Origin: an uncultured Latescibacterota bacterium
GTDB taxonomy: Bacteria > Latescibacterota > UBA2968 > UBA8231
Reading direction: 5' to 3'
Assembly: GCA_951813615.1 (NCBI GenBank)
Contig: OX638377.1
Coordinates: 4,180,599-4,244,598, forward strand
Length of the DNA stretch: 64,000 nucleotides
Made by a program: the position numbers and the translations under genes. The notes beneath the pieces are model-generated. The model was not told the origin of the DNA and did not search any database. It saw only the letters and a list, made by a program, of their open reading frames with translations. Positions 39,176 to 47,946 of the stretch are shown here, piece by piece (positions within the stretch are counted from its first letter, which is position 1; the number at the start of each line of letters is the position of its first letter).

Positions 39176-40390
39176 ATGAAAATCACCAACGTCGAATTCT
39201 TCCACCTTAATCCGCGCCTCTGCGACCGCTACCAAGGCCACGAGGTCCGCTTCTCCGGCATCGACACTCAGACCGTCTTCCGCGTCACCCTCGACAACGG
39301 CGTCGTCGGCTACGGCGACGAGCGCGGCCACGGCTCGCTCTCCGAAGGACAAATCGCGGGCATGATCGACCAATCGCCGTTCAACTACGTCGCTGGCGCG
39401 CTCAGCACCGGTCTGATGGGTGCGCTGTACGACGCCATGGGCAAAGCCATCGAAGAGCCAGCGTACAAACTGTTGGGCCAAAAGGTCCGCGACCGCGTAC
39501 CCGTAGCGGCGTGGACCCGACCCGCGGCCCCCGAGGACTTTGCCAGCGAAATCCAGCGCGCCGCCCAAGAGGGCTACACCATCTTCAAGATGCACTCAGC
39601 CGAACAGCACGACGTGATCGAGCAGACGCGCGCCGCCCAAGAGGTCGCGCCGACTGGCTTTAAGGTCCACTGGGACTTCAACCACAATCGGCCTTCTACC
39701 GCCGTGCTGCGCATCGTCGATGAGCTGGAAAAATTTCCGGTCGTCGGCTTCTTGGAAGATCCGCTCTATCCCTACGACATCGAGGGCTGGCGTCTGTTGC
39801 GCTCCAAGACCTCCTTTCCGCTTTTGATGCACGTGCCACAGCTCGGGGGCGGCCCGGAAATTCAGCGCGAGGTAGCCGACCTCTACATGATCGGCGAAAT
39901 GGGCATTGGCCAATCCATCCGCCGGGGCTTGGCCGCGGCGGCCGCTGGCCTTTCGACCGTGGTCCAGCTCACCGGCGGTACCCTGTGCAAAGCCATGGCC
40001 ATGCACTTGGGCGCGGTCATCCCCAATGTCTCGCATTCGACCAACCTCGACGATCAATACACCGAAGATGTGACCGGCGGCCGCCTCGAAGTCAGCGAGG
40101 GCAGCACGCCAGTGCCCGAAGGGCCGGGGCTGGGCGTAGAGGTAGATGAGCAGATATTAGCAGAGCTAGCCGCGCGGCCCAAGAGCGAACTGCCGCGCCA
40201 TGTCGGCGTCTTGCACCTGCCCGGCGGCACCACGTACTACACTCCGAGCATCCCAGGGGTTGAGGGACTGACCGGCTTTGTCGAGGGCAATGTGCGCGGC
40301 GTGCGCACCGAGGTCTGGAACGACGACGGGTCCGAGGAATTCGCGCGTATTTACGAACAGGTGCAAAAACAAGGCAAAGTCAAGGCTTAG
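39176..40390 (+). CDS. Enolase-superfamily (mandelate racemase/muconate lactonising-like) protein
   Basis: The 404-residue protein begins with the capping domain (KITNVEFFHLNPRLCDRYQ) and a barrel in which GYTIFKMHS supplies a K-x-H where K-x-K is common. FKVHWDFNHNR carries the first metal Asp and VGFLEDPL the second Glu. At the third ligand position LLMHVPQLGGG replaces the usual G-E. Thus the ligand set appears altered, and the reaction may differ from standard sugar-acid dehydratases. Genomic context (hydroxy-acid dehydrogenase upstream, GH172 downstream) favours sugar-acid turnover. The three genes are closely packed in one direction. Confidence 0.85.
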   Translation: MKITNVEFFHLNPRLCDRYQGHEVRFSGIDTQTVFRVTLDNGVVGYGDERGHGSLSEGQIAGMIDQSPFNYVAGALSTGLMGALYDAMGKAIEEPAYKLLGQKVRDRVPVAAWTRPAAPEDFASEIQRAAQEGYTIFKMHSAEQHDVIEQTRAAQEVAPTGFKVHWDFNHNRPSTAVLRIVDELEKFPVVGFLEDPLYPYDIEGWRLLRSKTSFPLLMHVPQLGGGPEIQREVADLYMIGEMGIGQSIRRGLAAAAAGLSTVVQLTGGTLCKAMAMHLGAVIPNVSHSTNLDDQYTEDVTGGRLEVSEGSTPVPEGPGLGVEVDEQILAELAARPKSELPRHVGVLHLPGGTTYYTPSIPGVEGLTGFVEGNVRGVRTEVWNDDGSEEFARIYEQVQKQGKVKA

Positions 40391-40403
40391 AAAGGATCAC
40401 TTC

Positions 40404-41534
40404 ATGCTCGACCAACTCGCTTATATCCGCAGTGCCCAGACCGGGCGCGCCTCGTCCTGGGAAGAAACCGGCCGCAACAGCGACGCCTGGTGGATCGAAC
40501 CCGGCGAGAGCGCAGTCCTCGCCGACATCAAAGGTCCCGGCCGCATTACCCACCTGTGGCTGACCCAATCCAACCACTACCGAGAGTGCTTACTCAAGAT
40601 CACCTACGACGACGCAGACCACCCCAGCGTGGTGTGCCCTTTGGGCGATTTCTTCGGCCTCGGCCACGGCATCGTCAACTCCTACCAGTCCCTGCTCTTT
40701 TCGGCCTCGACGCGCAGCAACAATGTTTTTAACACTGGCTGCGCCCTCAACGCGTACGCGCAAATGCCCTTCCGCCAGCGCGCCGTCGTCGAGCTAGTCA
40801 ACGAGAGTAGCGAACGGCACCGCCAGTACTTCTACGTCGATTACGAGACCGGCGACGTGCCGAGCGAGGCCGGGTACTTCCACGCGGAATTCCGCCGCGA
40901 AAACCCCTTTGGTGGCTGGGGCCACGAAATCCGCGTCAACTCGCCGGAGGCCAACATCGTCAACAAGGAACAAACGGCTTGGGACAACAACTACGTCATC
41001 TTGGAGACCCAAGGCCGCGGCCACTACATTGGCTGCAACATTAGCGTCACCAACTTCCAGGGCACTTGGTGGGGCGAGGGCGACGACATGATCTGGGTCG
41101 ATGGCTACAAGTGGCCCCCCGAACTGCACGGCACCGGCAGCGAAGATTATCTCAACCAAGCGTGGGGCATGCAGGACAACGCCTTCTTGCGCAACGGCTC
41201 CTCCATCCACGAAAACAACACCAACGGCTACCAAACTTCGTACGTCCACCACCTCGAAAACCCCGTCCATTTCCAGCGGGAAATCAAGGCCACCATCGAA
41301 CACGGCCACGGCAATCACCTCTGCAACGAGATGAGCAGCGTCGCCTACTGGTACGCAGCCGAACCCACCCGCGTGGCCGAACCCCCCGCCGTCGCCCAGC
41401 GCATGCCCGTCCTGCGCGACGACCAAGGCCAGTGGTTGTACGATTCGGAGAATCAAATCACCAGTAGAAAAATTCGCCCCAATGCGGAAATGGAGCAGAT
41501 GAAAACGCAATGGGCCGCCAAAGAATCATCATAG
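40404..41534 (+). CDS. GH172/DUF2961-family protein
   Basis: ATG 40404 with AAAGGA upstream gives 376 residues; in-frame codons upstream belong to the previous gene's end. DUF2961 features include SSWEETGRNSDAWWIEPGES, ADIKGPGRITHLWLT, YQSLLFSASTRSN, and GEGDDMIWVDGYKWPPELHG followed by TGSEDYLNQAWG, where the family's catalytic acidic residues lie. Characterised members (GH172) act on difructose dianhydrides and alpha-D-fructofuranose or arabinofuranose linkages as trimer-based assemblies. No signal peptide is seen, so the enzyme is cytoplasmic. It lies 13 bases after the enolase-superfamily gene, in the same operon. Confidence 0.88.
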   Translation: MLDQLAYIRSAQTGRASSWEETGRNSDAWWIEPGESAVLADIKGPGRITHLWLTQSNHYRECLLKITYDDADHPSVVCPLGDFFGLGHGIVNSYQSLLFSASTRSNNVFNTGCALNAYAQMPFRQRAVVELVNESSERHRQYFYVDYETGDVPSEAGYFHAEFRRENPFGGWGHEIRVNSPEANIVNKEQTAWDNNYVILETQGRGHYIGCNISVTNFQGTWWGEGDDMIWVDGYKWPPELHGTGSEDYLNQAWGMQDNAFLRNGSSIHENNTNGYQTSYVHHLENPVHFQREIKATIEHGHGNHLCNEMSSVAYWYAAEPTRVAEPPAVAQRMPVLRDDQGQWLYDSENQITSRKIRPNAEMEQMKTQWAAKESS

Positions 41535-41605
41535 CAGACGCGCTCTTTGCCTCTTGTAGGGGCAAGCCCTAGCTCCAAAGCAAGGACACCCACGTAGGAG
41601 GTAGA

Positions 41606-42244
41606 TTGCTAACAACCGCGGCCAAAGCTCAGATCGTCCTCGACGTACTCCAGCGGCTCTATCCCAATCCCTCGGTACCGCTCAAGCGTCGAGACCCGTA
41701 CACGCATCTGATTGCCGTGTTGCTTTCGGCGCAGTGCACGGATGCGCGCGTCAACCAAGTGACGCCCGCGCTCTTTGCCCGCGCCGACCGGCCCGAGCAC
41801 ATGGTCGAGCTGGCCGTCGCAGAGATCGAGCAGATCATTCGCCCTTGCGGACTGGCCCCGCGCAAGTCCAAGGCCATCTGGGAGCTGTCGCAAATCCTGC
41901 TCGCCGAACACGGCGGCCAAGTCCCGCCCGATCTAGCCGCGCTCGAACGCCTGCCCGGAGTGGGGCACAAAACCGCGCAAGTCGTGCTCGCACAGAACTT
42001 CGGCGTGCCGACTTTTCCCGTGGACACCCACATCCATCGGCTGATCTACCGCTGGGGCCTGTCCACCGGCAAGAACGTCGAGCAGACAGAACGGGACTGC
42101 AAGCGCCTTTTCCCCCAAGAGCGCTGGAACGACCTGCACCTACAAATCATTTACTTTGGCCGCGAGCATTGTCCAGCGCGAGGACACCAGCCGACCGAGT
42201 GCTTGTTGTGCAGCAGGATAGGTCGCAAGAGCTTGTTCAAGTAA
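41606..42244 (+). CDS. nth: Endonuclease III (DNA glycosylase/AP lyase)
   Basis: The start is TTG 41606 with AGGAGGT directly before it; 212 residues. The HhH-GPD core is complete: LIAVLLSAQCTDARVNQVTP, RLPGVGHKTAQVVL with the catalytic Lys, and FPVDTHIHRL with the catalytic Asp. The enzyme removes oxidised pyrimidines and nicks the abasic site. The C-terminal Fe-S loop reads HCPARGHQPTECLLCSRIGRK: Cys spacing is 9, then 2, and no fourth Cys follows, unlike the usual C-x6-C-x2-C-x5-C. The 4Fe-4S cluster may be lost or bound differently. The gene sits among unrelated metabolic genes. Confidence 0.93.
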   Translation: MLTTAAKAQIVLDVLQRLYPNPSVPLKRRDPYTHLIAVLLSAQCTDARVNQVTPALFARADRPEHMVELAVAEIEQIIRPCGLAPRKSKAIWELSQILLAEHGGQVPPDLAALERLPGVGHKTAQVVLAQNFGVPTFPVDTHIHRLIYRWGLSTGKNVEQTERDCKRLFPQERWNDLHLQIIYFGREHCPARGHQPTECLLCSRIGRKSLFK

Positions 42245-42264
42245 TTGGAGCAAAAGAGGTCGTC

Positions 42265-43545
42265 ATGCCTGAATCGAACTACAAACAAAGCTATTTGCCA
42301 GCGAAAGACGGAGCGCGTGAGGACGAATTGGCGCATTTCGACCGGATCACCTCCCGGCGACACTTCCTAACGACCGTAGGCAAAGGAGCGGCGCTAGCGG
42401 GCCTCGGCGTCTTTGGCGCTGGCCCAAGCTATAGCGAGGGACCCGTTCAACCAGCGACCGATGGGATTGACCCAACCGTGATTGGTCTGCCCAAGCCAGA
42501 TATGATCGTCCACTCACAGCACCCATTCAACGGCGAGTTTCCCCCGCATCTGCTCGCCGCGGACGTCACGCCGACTGTGCGTCATTTCGTGCGCAACAAC
42601 GGCAGCATCCCCGAACGCGCCCTGCGCCGTGATGCCCAAGACTGGAGCCTGACCATTGACGGCGAGGTCCGCAACCAACGCGCTTTTTCGCTAGACGACT
42701 TGCACAGCCTACCGCAAGTCACCATGAAGATGGTGTTGGAGTGCGCGGGAAACGGTCGGAGCGCATTCGCGCCCACAGTGGGCGGTACGCAGTGGATTCG
42801 TGGGGCCGTGGCCTGTAGCGAGTGGACGGGCGTGCGCTTGCGCGATGTGTTGCAAGCGGCCGAAGTAACGGAAAAGGCCGTGTACCTCGCCAACTACGGC
42901 GAGGACGATCCTCCATTTTCACGGGGCATTCCCATCGAAAAGGCCATGGACGAGCACACGTTAATCGCGCTCAAAATGAACGGCGAGCCCCTGCCAGCGG
43001 CCCACGGATTCCCAGCGCGGTTGCTCGTTCCAGGTTGGATTGGCAGTTCCATGCAGAAGTGGCTCAACCGCATCTGGGTGCGCGACACCGTCCACGACTC
43101 CGAGCAAATGAGCGGCTATTCCTACCGCGTGCCATCCTATCCGATAGCCCCCGGCGACCAGCCACCAGAAGCGGATATGGCCATTGCCACCGCGTGGGTC
43201 ATCAAGTCGCTCATCACCGCGCCGCAAGCCAACGCGACCGTTCAAGCGGGCGTTCCACTCAGTGCTAGCGGACACGCTTGGGCCGGCGAGCGCAGTGTGG
43301 CCAAGGTGCTCATCTCCACCGACCTCGGCATTCAGTGGCAAGAGGCCGAATTAACCCCGCCAGCCAATAAATACGCTTGGTATGGTTGGAGCGCCGAGCT
43401 AACCTTTGCTAACAAGGGCTACTACGAAATCTGGGCGCGGGCGTTTGACGATGCGGGCAACGCCCAGCCTTTCCGTCAGCCTTGGAACCCCAAGGGCTAC
43501 CTCGGCAACGTCATTCACCGAGTGCCAGTCGTGGTCTCGGCGTAA
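42265..43545 (+). CDS. Tat-exported sulfite oxidase/dehydrogenase-like molybdoprotein (SoxC-like)
   Basis: ATG 42265 gives 426 residues; upstream in-frame codons lie over nth. A twin-arginine signal is at about 29-52 (TSRRHFLTTVGKGAALAGLG). The molybdopterin domain has VTMKMVLECAGNGR, which includes the cofactor-binding Cys at about 158, then WTGVRLRDVL and HGFPARLLVPGW with the SUOX-type Arg/His. A Mo-co dimerisation domain (about 310-420) ends the protein. SoxC-like enzymes oxidise sulfite or sulfur intermediates in the periplasm with a cytochrome partner. No SoxD is next to it. The PIG-L gene follows after 18 bases. Confidence 0.9.
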   Translation: MPESNYKQSYLPAKDGAREDELAHFDRITSRRHFLTTVGKGAALAGLGVFGAGPSYSEGPVQPATDGIDPTVIGLPKPDMIVHSQHPFNGEFPPHLLAADVTPTVRHFVRNNGSIPERALRRDAQDWSLTIDGEVRNQRAFSLDDLHSLPQVTMKMVLECAGNGRSAFAPTVGGTQWIRGAVACSEWTGVRLRDVLQAAEVTEKAVYLANYGEDDPPFSRGIPIEKAMDEHTLIALKMNGEPLPAAHGFPARLLVPGWIGSSMQKWLNRIWVRDTVHDSEQMSGYSYRVPSYPIAPGDQPPEADMAIATAWVIKSLITAPQANATVQAGVPLSASGHAWAGERSVAKVLISTDLGIQWQEAELTPPANKYAWYGWSAELTFANKGYYEIWARAFDDAGNAQPFRQPWNPKGYLGNVIHRVPVVVSA

Positions 43546-43563
43546 ACGCGAAAGGAACCAAAC

Positions 43564-44427
43564 ATGAGCGATACTCTGCGGCTGTTATCCATCGGCGCAC
43601 ATCCGGCCGACATCTTCGACCAATCGGGCGGCACCATGGCCCATCACGTCTCCCGTGGCGACTGGGTCGGCTGCGTGGTGCTCACGCACGGCGCGAGAGT
43701 CCACGACAAGGTGATCAGCGACGAAATGTTCCACCGGGCAGAAGTCCCGCAAGCCGACCAACTAACGGCACTAATGGCCGAGCGCGCCGACGTCAAAGCC
43801 GACGAGGTGCGGCGGGCCTGTGCCCTGCTCGGCGTCGAGGAAATCCACTTTTTCGGAGCCGACGACGCCGTGTTGCTGGTTACCGAGGAGGCCGTGCGCC
43901 GCTTGGCACGGCTGGTGCGCCAACTGCGGCCGGATGTGGTGCTGACCCACTTTCCCAAGGAGGGCGACGGGCTGACCAACGCCCATGCCATATGCGGTCA
44001 AATCGTCCTCCACGCGCTCGCGCTGGCCAATGGGGTCGATCCCGGCGATAACCGTCCGCCGCATCGGGTCGCCCAAGTTTTCTATTTCGGCACCGGAGCT
44101 GCGGCAATTCCGCGCAGTGTCTGGGATTCGGAGGGCGGCTACTACAACGATGTCTTTATCGACATTACCGATGTAGTCGCCAAGAAGCTGGCGGCGCTGG
44201 ATTGCCTAGAGAGCCAAGGCTACGGCGGGGCGTATGCGCGCAAGCGGATCGAGACCAGCGACGGAGCCTTCGGCACAGCCGCCGGGTGCGCGTACGCCGA
44301 GGGCTTTATCAAGGCCAACGCCGAGACCCATTACTACCTGCCGCTGACCGAACACGCCATAAAGCAAGCGCGGATGTCGGATCACGAGCATATCGTCGTA
44401 CAGTCGTTCAAGATCCAGACCGATTGA
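43564..44427 (+). CDS. PIG-L family deacetylase
   Basis: The 287-residue protein has AAAGGAA before ATG 43564. The zinc-site motif is LLSIGAHPADIFDQSGGT, where A-H-P-A-D replaces the common A-H-P-D-D, keeping the His and second Asp. ADDAVLLVTEEAV and LRPDVVLTHFPKEGDGLTNAHA hold the other metal-binding His residues (H-F and N-A-H). Such enzymes remove acetyl groups from N-acetylglucosamine units of glycolipids, mycothiol precursors or antibiotics. It follows the SoxC-like gene, but a functional link is not clear. Its stop is only 3 bases from the convergent protease gene. Confidence 0.88.
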   Translation: MSDTLRLLSIGAHPADIFDQSGGTMAHHVSRGDWVGCVVLTHGARVHDKVISDEMFHRAEVPQADQLTALMAERADVKADEVRRACALLGVEEIHFFGADDAVLLVTEEAVRRLARLVRQLRPDVVLTHFPKEGDGLTNAHAICGQIVLHALALANGVDPGDNRPPHRVAQVFYFGTGAAAIPRSVWDSEGGYYNDVFIDITDVVAKKLAALDCLESQGYGGAYARKRIETSDGAFGTAAGCAYAEGFIKANAETHYYLPLTEHAIKQARMSDHEHIVVQSFKIQTD

Positions 44428-44430
44428 TCC

Positions 44431-45624
44431 TTACTGTATCTCGGCCAGCCGCTCCGCCAAGTCCTCCTGCGTCGTCCCAATGTCGAGGGAGCCAATATCC
44501 CGTCCGTCCAAGCTGCTAGCTAATCCGCTCGGATCGGCGGGCACCGTCGGCTTGGCCACTACGCCCACATCGTCGAGCAATTCGTGAATTTTGTCGGCGC
44601 GAATGCCGAACCCCAAGGCAGCTTGTGAGATGCGCGCAGGGGCACCGCCTATGTTCAGCACTACATTCTCAATGCCCGCGTTGTTGATGGCCACCACTTG
44701 GCCCGAAGCATCGAAAATAGGGCTACCGCTGGTGCCGCCGGACAGGTCGAGATTGTGCTGGACGACATAGGAGTCGGACGTGGTGTACATCTCGCCTCGG
44801 AAGGGCGGACGCAAAGCACTGATTGTGCCATTCTTAAAGGTGCCAATCGGGAACAGGTGAGACAGCTCGCCGCCTTGGAGTTCCCCGGGAAATCCCAACG
44901 TCGCGATCGGGGCACCGACTCTCAAGCGATAAACCGCATTGCTCGTCGCCAAGCGGGCGCGCCGCCCAATGAAGCCTTCGGAGATGTGCAGCGTACCTAC
45001 GTCGGGCGAGCTCAGATCCTCGGGATCCCATTGCGGATGAGACCAATAGGTATTAATAAAAAAATAATTTCCTTGGTATGAGAGGTCGGTCGTCAGGTTT
45101 TGCACCACGATCCACGCACCCTGTAGATCAGTTCCATACCTGTTGTTGAATGCCGCTACTTGGCCGTCCAATTCAAGCAGTCCATCTATGATGTGCCCAT
45201 TGGTAACAAGCGTGCCGCTTTCCACGGCAAAGCTGGTGCCGATAAACGTAATAGTCCAATCCTCTATGTTTTCGTTGTACACCCCGTGGAGCACGGCGTA
45301 CACGGAGTACTGCAAAGAATGGACAATCCCGCTCCAATCCCCAATTTGGCCTTCCAACTCGTCCACGCGCTCTTGCAGATCCTCAAATTCCGACCGCGTA
45401 ATACTCGTCTGGTTCAGCTTGGCGCGCACTGCGCCGATCTCTTCGGCATTATCCGCCGTCACCACGAGGGCATCGAGCCGCGCCAACAGGCTCAGCCGAT
45501 CCTCTTCTTGGGCGGCTTCAACCTCGTCGAGACGCTGCTCTAGTTCATCCACTCGCTCCGCGAGCGGATTATCCGCGCAGGCGAAAAAAACCGCGCTTAG
45601 CAAGAAAAAGAAAAACAAACGCAT
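44431..45624 (-). CDS. Trypsin-like serine protease lipoprotein with coiled-coil stalk
   Basis: ATG 45624 with AAAGGA upstream gives 397 residues; codons further upstream lie in the divergent promoter region. A lipoprotein signal (MRLFFFFLLSAVFFAC) precedes a heptad-like coiled coil at about 20-110 (ERVDELEQRLDEVEA). The protease domain has the triad: LVTNGHIIDG (His), SPDVGTLHI (Asp) and GGTSGSPIFD (Ser). It lacks a PDZ domain. This resembles an envelope-tethered DegP/trypsin-2 protease held off the membrane by a stalk, for surveillance of misfolded proteins or surface processing. Substrates are unknown. Confidence 0.88.
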   Translation of the reverse strand: MRLFFFFLLSAVFFACADNPLAERVDELEQRLDEVEAAQEEDRLSLLARLDALVVTADNAEEIGAVRAKLNQTSITRSEFEDLQERVDELEGQIGDWSGIVHSLQYSVYAVLHGVYNENIEDWTITFIGTSFAVESGTLVTNGHIIDGLLELDGQVAAFNNRYGTDLQGAWIVVQNLTTDLSYQGNYFFINTYWSHPQWDPEDLSSPDVGTLHISEGFIGRRARLATSNAVYRLRVGAPIATLGFPGELQGGELSHLFPIGTFKNGTISALRPPFRGEMYTTSDSYVVQHNLDLSGGTSGSPIFDASGQVVAINNAGIENVVLNIGGAPARISQAALGFGIRADKIHELLDDVGVVAKPTVPADPSGLASSLDGRDIGSLDIGTTQEDLAERLAEIQ

Positions 45625-45676
45625 AGAATATCCTTTCGGGGTTGGCGCGTTGCTTGCAGATGCGCCTAAACGTAGT

Positions 45677-45704
45677 TTGTCAACAGCACGCGCCGTGCGA
45701 TAAT
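45677..45704 (+). promoter_or_regulatory. Candidate promoter for the ABC sugar importer
   Basis: TTGTCA (45677-45682) and GATAAT (45699-45704) are 16 bp apart in the 121-base gap between divergent genes. The minus strand here also reads TTGACA (45683-45678), without a good -10. The start near 45711 would leave a leader of about 35 bases. Confidence 0.35.
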
Positions 45705-45745
45705 GACCAATTCTATTTCTGTGAACAAGGCTCTGTACCCTTTTC

Positions 45746-46999
45746 ATGCCATTAGTCCTTGCGCTCCTCCTCGTCCTCTCGTCCTGTAGCCCTGAGCCGC
45801 GCCAAGACGCCACCGTCACCCTCGAGTTCTGGACCATTGCCCTCGGCGATGCATTCGCCGACTACATCTTGGGCATGATCGCCGAGTACGAGCAGGCGCA
45901 TCCCGGCGTGAAGGTCAAGTGGGTCGATGTTAGCGGTGGCGAAGTGGCCGAGAAGTTTCTCGCCGCCTTGGTCGGCGACGCGCCCCCAGACTTGGCCAAC
46001 ATCTACGACCTGCCCCGCTTCCTACAATACGACATCCTCGTCAACATGGACGAGGCGGTCGCGCCAGCCGAAAAGGCTAAACGGCTCGAAAACTTCTGGC
46101 ACGGCGTCGGCTACTTCCAAGGTAGCAACTACGCCATCCCCTGGTACGTCGGCGTCACCATGCTCTGGTACAACAAAGACCTTTTCGCCCAAGCCGGCCT
46201 CGATCCCGAGCGTCCGCCCACCACCATCGACGAGATGCTTGTCATGGGCCGCCAAATCCGCGAGCGCACGGGCAAGTACGGCGTCTCTTGGCGGCTGCAT
46301 CCCTCGCTCATAGCCCCGCCTTGGGCCCTGTTACGCCTAGACGGATTCTGGCCGCTCTTTGTTCCCAACGCCCGCCGCACCCGCATCAACCACCCCGAGG
46401 CCAAGGCCATCTTCCAGCAGTGGATCGATGCCTATCAGCAAGGGATCGTGCCGCCCGAGGCCCTCGCCGCCTCCCACCGCGACGAGGTCAATTGGTTCAT
46501 CGAGGGGCGCGCGGCCATGCTGCCCTTTTCCGGCGGCTGGATCACCCGCTACTTCGACGACTCTTTTGCCAAAAAGGCGGTACCAGCACCCATGCCGCGC
46601 GGCCACCTCGGCCAAGTGCCGGCCACCAGCCAAGTCTTGGTCGTGCCCAAAGCCTCGCCCCACGTAGAGCAAGCCGTTGACTTCGGGCTATTTGTCACCA
46701 ACGACGCCAACCAACTCGAATTCTGTCGCCGCGTCGCCATCTTGCCCTCGACCGTCCAAGCAGCAGCCGACCCCTACTTCCGCCGCCAACCCGCCACGCT
46801 GGCCGACGCCGCCAACCAGCTTTCCGCGGCCGATATCGCCCACTCCTTTGTCATGGCCCCACCCGACGTCAAGAGCTGGAGCCGGATGGAGGACATCCTC
46901 CACGAAGAATTCGCCAAGGCACTGGCCGGCCAGCAGAGCGCGGACGCGGCCCTGAGCCGCATCGAATCCAAGTGGAACCACCTGTCGCGCTTCCATTGA
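45746..46999 (+). CDS. ABC transporter sugar-binding lipoprotein (family 1)
   Basis: The 417-residue protein starts with a lipoprotein signal (MPLVLALLLVLSSC, lipobox LSSC) and the typical beta strand TVTLEFWTIALGDAFADYI. The pattern of binding-protein family 1 continues: GYFQGSNYAIPWYVGVTMLWYNKDLF and AAMLPFSGGWITRYF. It captures an oligosaccharide or polyol outside the inner membrane and delivers it to the permeases encoded downstream. The operon is binding protein, permease, permease. No ATPase gene follows, so the importer probably uses a shared MsmK/MalK-type ATPase elsewhere. The sugar cannot be told from sequence. Confidence 0.92.
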   Translation: MPLVLALLLVLSSCSPEPRQDATVTLEFWTIALGDAFADYILGMIAEYEQAHPGVKVKWVDVSGGEVAEKFLAALVGDAPPDLANIYDLPRFLQYDILVNMDEAVAPAEKAKRLENFWHGVGYFQGSNYAIPWYVGVTMLWYNKDLFAQAGLDPERPPTTIDEMLVMGRQIRERTGKYGVSWRLHPSLIAPPWALLRLDGFWPLFVPNARRTRINHPEAKAIFQQWIDAYQQGIVPPEALAASHRDEVNWFIEGRAAMLPFSGGWITRYFDDSFAKKAVPAPMPRGHLGQVPATSQVLVVPKASPHVEQAVDFGLFVTNDANQLEFCRRVAILPSTVQAAADPYFRRQPATLADAANQLSAADIAHSFVMAPPDVKSWSRMEDILHEEFAKALAGQQSADAALSRIESKWNHLSRFH

Positions 47000-47010
47000 G
47001 ACCAAACGCC

Positions 47011-47946
47011 ATGTACGGACGCTACGCACCTTATTTTTTCGTCGCCCCCGGGCTGTTGCTCCTAGTCGTGTTCTTCGCCTATCCCTTGCTCGACACGCTC
47101 TATCTCAGCCTGCATCGCTACAACATCTTCTCGCCGCCCACCTTTGTCGGCCTCGACAATTTTCTCCGTGCCTGGGGCGACGAGCTGTTCTGGAGGGTCT
47201 TAGCCAACACCCTGCTCTACGCGATCATCGTCGTGCCCGCGCTCGTCGTACTCTCGTTTTTCATGGCGCTGCTGCTCGACAACTCGCTGCGGCTGATCAA
47301 GGTATTTCGCACCCTGTACTACATTCCAGTCGTCACCTCCATCGTCGTCGCCGGCATCGTCTGGAAATGGCTCTACAATGCCGACGGCCTGCTCAACGCC
47401 TTCCTCAAGGGGCTGAGCGTCAGCGGCCCGTCGTGGCTGGCCGATGTGCGCGGCGTCCCCGAGGCGTTCTTGGGCCTGTTGGGCGTGGAAACCCAAGCCG
47501 CGTGGTTGACCGAGCCGGCGATTGCCCTGTTTGCCGTGGCCATGGTCACTGTGTGGAAGGCCGCGCCGTACTACATGATCATCTATCTGGCCGGCTTGCA
47601 GGGCATTCCGGCCCAACTCAAAGAAGCCGCCCGTGTCGATGGTGCCGGTTGGTGGCAGGTCGTGCGCCACGTCATCATCCCGACGATCAAACCCTACACG
47701 CTCGTAGTCTCCATCATCGCCACCATCGCCGCCTTGCGCACCTTCGGCGAAGTGTACGTGATGACCGGCGGCGGCCCCTTCCACCGCACCAACCTGTTGG
47801 CCTATTACATCTACACGCTCGGGTTCAAATACCTCGAAGTAGGGTACGCCGCGGCCGTTTCGCTCTGCTTGCTGGTCGTCATATTGATCTTTGCCCTGCT
47901 CAACTTTCGCATCGCCGGAGGCGACAATACCGGGGGCAAGGTGTAA
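47011..47946 (+). CDS. ABC sugar transporter permease (MalF/UgpA type)
   Basis: ATG 47011 gives 311 residues; a further start at 46972 would overlap the binding-protein gene. Six to seven membrane segments are visible. The EAA loop reads EAARVDGAGWWQVVRHVIIPTIKP (the coupling helix that contacts the ATPase), and FHRTNLLAYYIYTLGF is near the C-terminus. The first helix begins PYFFVAPGLLLLVVFFAYPL, a typical start of sugar permease 1. The stop overlaps the second permease by one base (TAATG), so the two are made in equal amounts. Confidence 0.92.
   Translation: MYGRYAPYFFVAPGLLLLVVFFAYPLLDTLYLSLHRYNIFSPPTFVGLDNFLRAWGDELFWRVLANTLLYAIIVVPALVVLSFFMALLLDNSLRLIKVFRTLYYIPVVTSIVVAGIVWKWLYNADGLLNAFLKGLSVSGPSWLADVRGVPEAFLGLLGVETQAAWLTEPAIALFAVAMVTVWKAAPYYMIIYLAGLQGIPAQLKEAARVDGAGWWQVVRHVIIPTIKPYTLVVSIIATIAALRTFGEVYVMTGGGPFHRTNLLAYYIYTLGFKYLEVGYAAAVSLCLLVVILIFALLNFRIAGGDNTGGKV

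Noticed and set aside
45655..45683. Minus-strand promoter for the protease gene
   Set aside because: TTGACA is present but the hexamer 17 bp downstream (TCTGCA) does not resemble a -10 box.
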